NCBI RefSeq assembly: GCF_000307875.1
Contig: NZ_AJLS01000054.1
Location: forward strand, 49,716-113,715
DNA from: Neobacillus bataviensis LMG 21833
Lineage (GTDB): Bacteria > Bacillota > Bacilli > Bacillales > Cytobacillaceae
Direction: 5' to 3'
DNA length: 64,000 nucleotides
Shown here: positions 61,154-64,000 of the stretch, piece after piece
How the letters are laid out: each line of letters opens with the position of its first letter
Numbering within the stretch: the stretch's first letter is position 1
The notes under the pieces: model-generated
What the model was told of the DNA's origin: nothing
What the model saw: only the letters and a program-made list of their open reading frames with translations
Database searches by the model: none
Translations under genes and position numbers: made by a program

Positions 61154-63208
61154 TCATTTTGTAGTTGGCCATCCTTTTTTATTAAGATCAAAATATGCCC
61201 GAAAAACCCGCTGGCTGATGATATTAGCTGCACTATGCGGCTGAGCATAACCATCACGGTAGGCATTTGGCACAATAACGGCAATGGCAATCTCGGGATC
61301 ATCGAATGGGGCATAACCAGCAAAAGAAAGATTCCAAGTCTTCACCCCATTTTTATAAGATTCCGAGGTCCCGGTTTTACCCGCGGCATTGTACGGTTCG
61401 TCTTTAAAATATCCTCTTGCTGTTCCTTTGGAGCCATGGGTGACCAGCCAAAAACCTTGTTGAACCCGCTTAAGCATCTCCGCACTCATATCCACCTGAT
61501 TCAGCACCACTGGTTCGATTTCATCGATTACGTTGCCTGGTTCATTACCATCCTCATTGGGTTCTCGAATCTCCTTGACCAATTGGGGCTTCATCCGGTA
61601 TCCTCCATTGGCAATCGTGGTAATATACTGGGCGATTTGCATAGGTGTATAGGTATCTAATTGTCCAATGGCAATTTGGAAGTAGGTGCTTGTATTCGTT
61701 CCTTTCATTCCCGCCGTTTCATTATCAAAACCAATACCGGTCGGGATGCCCAAACCAAATTGGTTGAAATAATAGCGGATGGTTTCAATTTTTTTCGGAT
61801 CGATATTTAATGTGCCATTGGGTACATACTTGCCGCCCATAATTTCAATCGCGGTTTTCCACATATAAACGTTTGATGAACGCTCTAATGCCTCTAATTC
61901 GTTAATTCTGTTCATGACCTGGTAAGAGGAAAAGGTTCCCGACCCTTTAAATCGCATGACTTCATCCAGCTCAATTTCCCCGAAATCCCTTACACCCGTT
62001 TGGTATCCGGTTAATACGGTAGCCCCTTTTACAACGGACCCCTGTTCAAATGCATAAGTAAAGGTTCCCGGAGTAAAATCGGTAAACTCCCCGGACTTCC
62101 TGTCATACACTTTTCCTGACATCGCAAGAATACGGCCTGTTTTCGGTTCCATTGCCACAACAAAGGCAGTGTCAAGCGTATCCGTATGCGGCTTTTGGAT
62201 TGCACTTACCAACTCTTCCTGCATAATTTTCTCCACTTGGGCTTGAAACTCCATATCAATGGTCAAAACAAGATCCTTGCCGCTCTTCCCTTCCGATACA
62301 GTCTCAGTACTCACCACATTTCCATTTTGATCTGTCACTGTTTTCACTTTTTCCTTTCGACCTTGCAACACACTATCATAAAGCTCTTCAATATAGCTTT
62401 TTCCGACGCGGTCATTCAGTTTGTATCCTTTAGCAGTATAGTAATCTACCTTTTCTGCCGGTAGGCCTTCATCTGCACTCGTTACTTCCCCAAGCATATT
62501 CCAAAACGTTTCCCCATAGGTTCGGCCCCTCTTCCAATCAGTCGTGACATCCACACCCGGCAGGTTATCCAGATTTTCATTGACCTTTGCAAATTCTTCC
62601 TCTGTTACATTTTCATTTTTGATCATCGTCAGGGTTAAAGCTATGGCGGTCGATAGCTTCCGGTAGATGGCCGCCAGATTTTTGTCCATTTTCTTGAGCT
62701 CGCTTTCTGTAATGCGTTTCAATTTTAATTGATATAAATCCCTGTCATTCAGCTTTTCCTGTTCGTATAATTTCTCCTCCTTCTTTGTGATTAAATCTGT
62801 GCCATTGTTATGCTCTAGCAGCCAGATATCTTTTAAGTCACGATCGGTTACTTTATTGATCTCTTTATCAGTCATGACCAGGAAGGTATTTAACTTTTTA
62901 GCCAGTTCAAGCAATTCTTCCTGCTGCGGATTTTTCGGCGGTGTATAGATAATCGCCTTTTCCGGAATATTGTAGACGACTAACTTATGATTTGTATCAT
63001 ATATTTTTCCACGCGGAACGGAATAACTGACGGGCGTCACATCTGTCTTCTCTGCCTGAGCCGCATAGGCTTCCCCTTTAATAATTTGGATAACGCCGAG
63101 GCGGAGAATCAGGATAGAAAAAAGAACAAAGACCATAAAAAAGAGACCAGTCAATCTCCATCGGATTGGGTTTTTTACTATATTTTCTTTCTGCATTTTC
63201 TGCTTCAA
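61154..63208 (-). CDS. BlaI-controlled class B penicillin-binding protein
   Basis: 684 residues. A membrane anchor (FFMVFVLFSILILRLGVIQI), a PBP dimer domain (VPRGKIYDTNHKLVV), and a transpeptidase with QGSVVKGATVLTG (active Ser/Lys), SSNVYMWKTA (SxN) and KTGTSESYK. It is a paralogue of the PBP at 31112-33289. Between blaR1 and bla it has its own BlaI-type palindrome upstream, so it should be induced by beta-lactams like staphylococcal mecA. Reduced drug affinity is an inference from context. The start is TTG 63208 about 10 bases after AAAGGG; the first ATG (63196) has no site. Confidence 0.92.
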   Translation of the reverse strand: MKQKMQKENIVKNPIRWRLTGLFFMVFVLFSILILRLGVIQIIKGEAYAAQAEKTDVTPVSYSVPRGKIYDTNHKLVVYNIPEKAIIYTPPKNPQQEELLELAKKLNTFLVMTDKEINKVTDRDLKDIWLLEHNNGTDLITKKEEKLYEQEKLNDRDLYQLKLKRITESELKKMDKNLAAIYRKLSTAIALTLTMIKNENVTEEEFAKVNENLDNLPGVDVTTDWKRGRTYGETFWNMLGEVTSADEGLPAEKVDYYTAKGYKLNDRVGKSYIEELYDSVLQGRKEKVKTVTDQNGNVVSTETVSEGKSGKDLVLTIDMEFQAQVEKIMQEELVSAIQKPHTDTLDTAFVVAMEPKTGRILAMSGKVYDRKSGEFTDFTPGTFTYAFEQGSVVKGATVLTGYQTGVRDFGEIELDEVMRFKGSGTFSSYQVMNRINELEALERSSNVYMWKTAIEIMGGKYVPNGTLNIDPKKIETIRYYFNQFGLGIPTGIGFDNETAGMKGTNTSTYFQIAIGQLDTYTPMQIAQYITTIANGGYRMKPQLVKEIREPNEDGNEPGNVIDEIEPVVLNQVDMSAEMLKRVQQGFWLVTHGSKGTARGYFKDEPYNAAGKTGTSESYKNGVKTWNLSFAGYAPFDDPEIAIAVIVPNAYRDGYAQPHSAANIISQRVFRAYFDLNKKGWPTTK

Positions 63209-63256
63209 AACTCATCAGCCCTTTCATACTGGGAAATTTGTGAACAAGTTAGTCAT

Positions 63257-63278
63257 AAATACTACAATCGTAGTATTT
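63257..63278. promoter_or_regulatory. BlaI/MecI-type operator before the inducible PBP
   Basis: AAATACTAC-AATC-GTAGTATTT, a perfect 9-bp-arm dyad sharing TACTAC/GTAGTA with the bla operators, about 50 bases before the PBP start and after the blaR1 stop. Confidence 0.85.
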
Positions 63279-63328
63279 AATCCAAAAAAGTCCCAAAAAG
63301 GTAGGGAAATCCTTTCTGGAGTTCATTA

Positions 63329-64000
63329 TTAATATATCTTTTTTTGATGCAGGATCTGCTTGGCAATCTCCGCAGCCTTACTTCCCTGGGCTTGACCATC
63401 CTTATTTTGAATATTAATGGCAAAATAAAAACGATCATCACCTTTATCGACAAAGCCAATAAACCAGCCATTTACATTCTTTCCATTAACCATACCGGTT
63501 CCCGTTTTACCATACAACCGCCCATTTTTTTGCTCATCTATTAAAAGTGCCTTTTTTACAGCTTTGATATTTTCCGCTTTAAAACCCCATTGATTTTCTT
63601 CTAATTGGTATAATAATTGGACTTGTTCAATGGGTGATATTTTTAAGGAAGATTCCATCCAGTAACTTTCCAAATTCCCTGAAAGATCCTCATTCCCGTA
63701 TTTTATCTTGTGAAAATAATCTTGCAGCAGCTTTCTCCCTACCTCTCGATCGGTATTCTGGAAATACCAATTTACGGAACGGCTTAAGGCAGTCGCTAAA
63801 TTTTGATTTTGATTCCATTCTGGATAGGGGTGAACGGTTCCATCCCAAATCTGGCTATTACTTGTTGTAGAAATCACATTGGATTCCAATGCAAATAAGG
63901 CAGAATATATTTTATAGGTGCTATTAGGAGAAACTCTCTGTTCACTCATTTCTCTATTATAAAGTTGATATTGGTTTTTTGAGGAATCAAATAAAACAAA
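63329..64000 (-). CDS. blaR1: BlaR1-type beta-lactam sensor, C-terminal domain (5' end outside window)
   Basis: The frame is open to the window edge; 223 residues are visible, all from the penicillin-binding sensor domain: FVLFDSSKNQYQLYNRE, RVSPNSTYKIYSALFALE (active Ser, STYK), RSVNWYFQ (SxN), YWMESSLKISPIEQV and LYGKTGTGMVNGKNVNGWFIG (KTG). In BlaR1/MecR1, acylation of this Ser activates the N-terminal zinc protease, which leads to loss of the BlaI repressor. Class D beta-lactamases share this fold, but BlaI-type operators nearby favour BlaR1. blaI and the protease half should lie beyond 64000. Confidence 0.88.
   Translation of the reverse strand, partial: FVLFDSSKNQYQLYNREMSEQRVSPNSTYKIYSALFALESNVISTTSNSQIWDGTVHPYPEWNQNQNLATALSRSVNWYFQNTDREVGRKLLQDYFHKIKYGNEDLSGNLESYWMESSLKISPIEQVQLLYQLEENQWGFKAENIKAVKKALLIDEQKNGRLYGKTGTGMVNGKNVNGWFIGFVDKGDDRFYFAINIQNKDGQAQGSKAAEIAKQILHQKKIY

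Noticed and set aside
63329..64000. Class D beta-lactamase instead of BlaR1
   Set aside because: The sensor domain of BlaR1 and class D enzymes share motifs, but the VSPNSTYKIYSALFALE and YWMESSLKIS blocks, together with BlaI-type operators, fit BlaR1 better. The missing N-terminus leaves some doubt.

Overview
The window is low-GC Firmicute DNA, almost certainly from a Bacillaceae spore-former of the Bacillus/Neobacillus type. The reasons are AGGAGG-type ribosome sites with many TTG and GTG starts, a divergent citR-citA pair, a bioB gene behind a BirA operator, a potABCD operon, an mprF gene, a bla/blaR1 locus, and a scattered GGTGTCAGGCACC palindrome. I see no rRNA, tRNA, CRISPR array or complete insertion sequence. 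The species cannot be named from this alone.

Layout. 0-7.4 kb: a LacI-type regulator with a translationally coupled tripartite tricarboxylate transporter binding protein (cut by the window edge), then two large secreted proteins that join BspA-like leucine-rich repeats to a sugar-isomerase/epimerase TIM barrel. Six near-identical TGTAAACGTTTACTTA operators tie these together. 7.5-14.5 kb: housekeeping and stress genes (CutC, DinB, three-gene scatter of VOC proteins and a DnaQ-like exonuclease, citR/citA, a TetR-metallohydrolase pair). 14.7-18.6 kb: potABCD polyamine uptake. 19-23.1 kb: a dedicated ECF transporter with a nucleoside phosphorylase. 23.3-25.7 kb: a His/Gly/Tyr repeat protein, then bioB flanked by two ~145-bp direct repeats, then a broken DinB gene. 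25.7-33.3 kb: signal peptidase, a truncated response regulator, a vWA protein, PaiB, a MocR regulator, GNAT and a class B PBP. 33.3-40.6 kb: PadR/DUF2812, a phospholipase A2-like protein, a TPR protein and assorted small membrane proteins, including a DUF454 gene whose only plausible start is ATA.

40.9-51.9 kb is an envelope-defence block: an ABC exporter with its own two-component system, MprF, and a DedA-PAP2 fusion whose PAP2 catalytic histidines are both glutamine. 54.9-59.8 kb is a cluster of damaged genes (DUF3231, two VOC genes, a GH18 hydrolase), each broken by a single stop or one-base deletions. 60-64 kb is an inducible beta-lactam response locus on the minus strand: BlaR1 (partial), a second class B PBP, and a class A beta-lactamase, with BlaI/MecI-type palindromes before both the PBP and the beta-lactamase.

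The strongest candidate for an undescribed system is the first region: a LacI-type regulator that appears to co-control a TTT solute transporter and two secreted LRR-TIM-barrel proteins. All functional statements are from reading motifs; no database search was run. Many start codons given here differ from the longest possible open frame because a Shine-Dalgarno sequence decides them.
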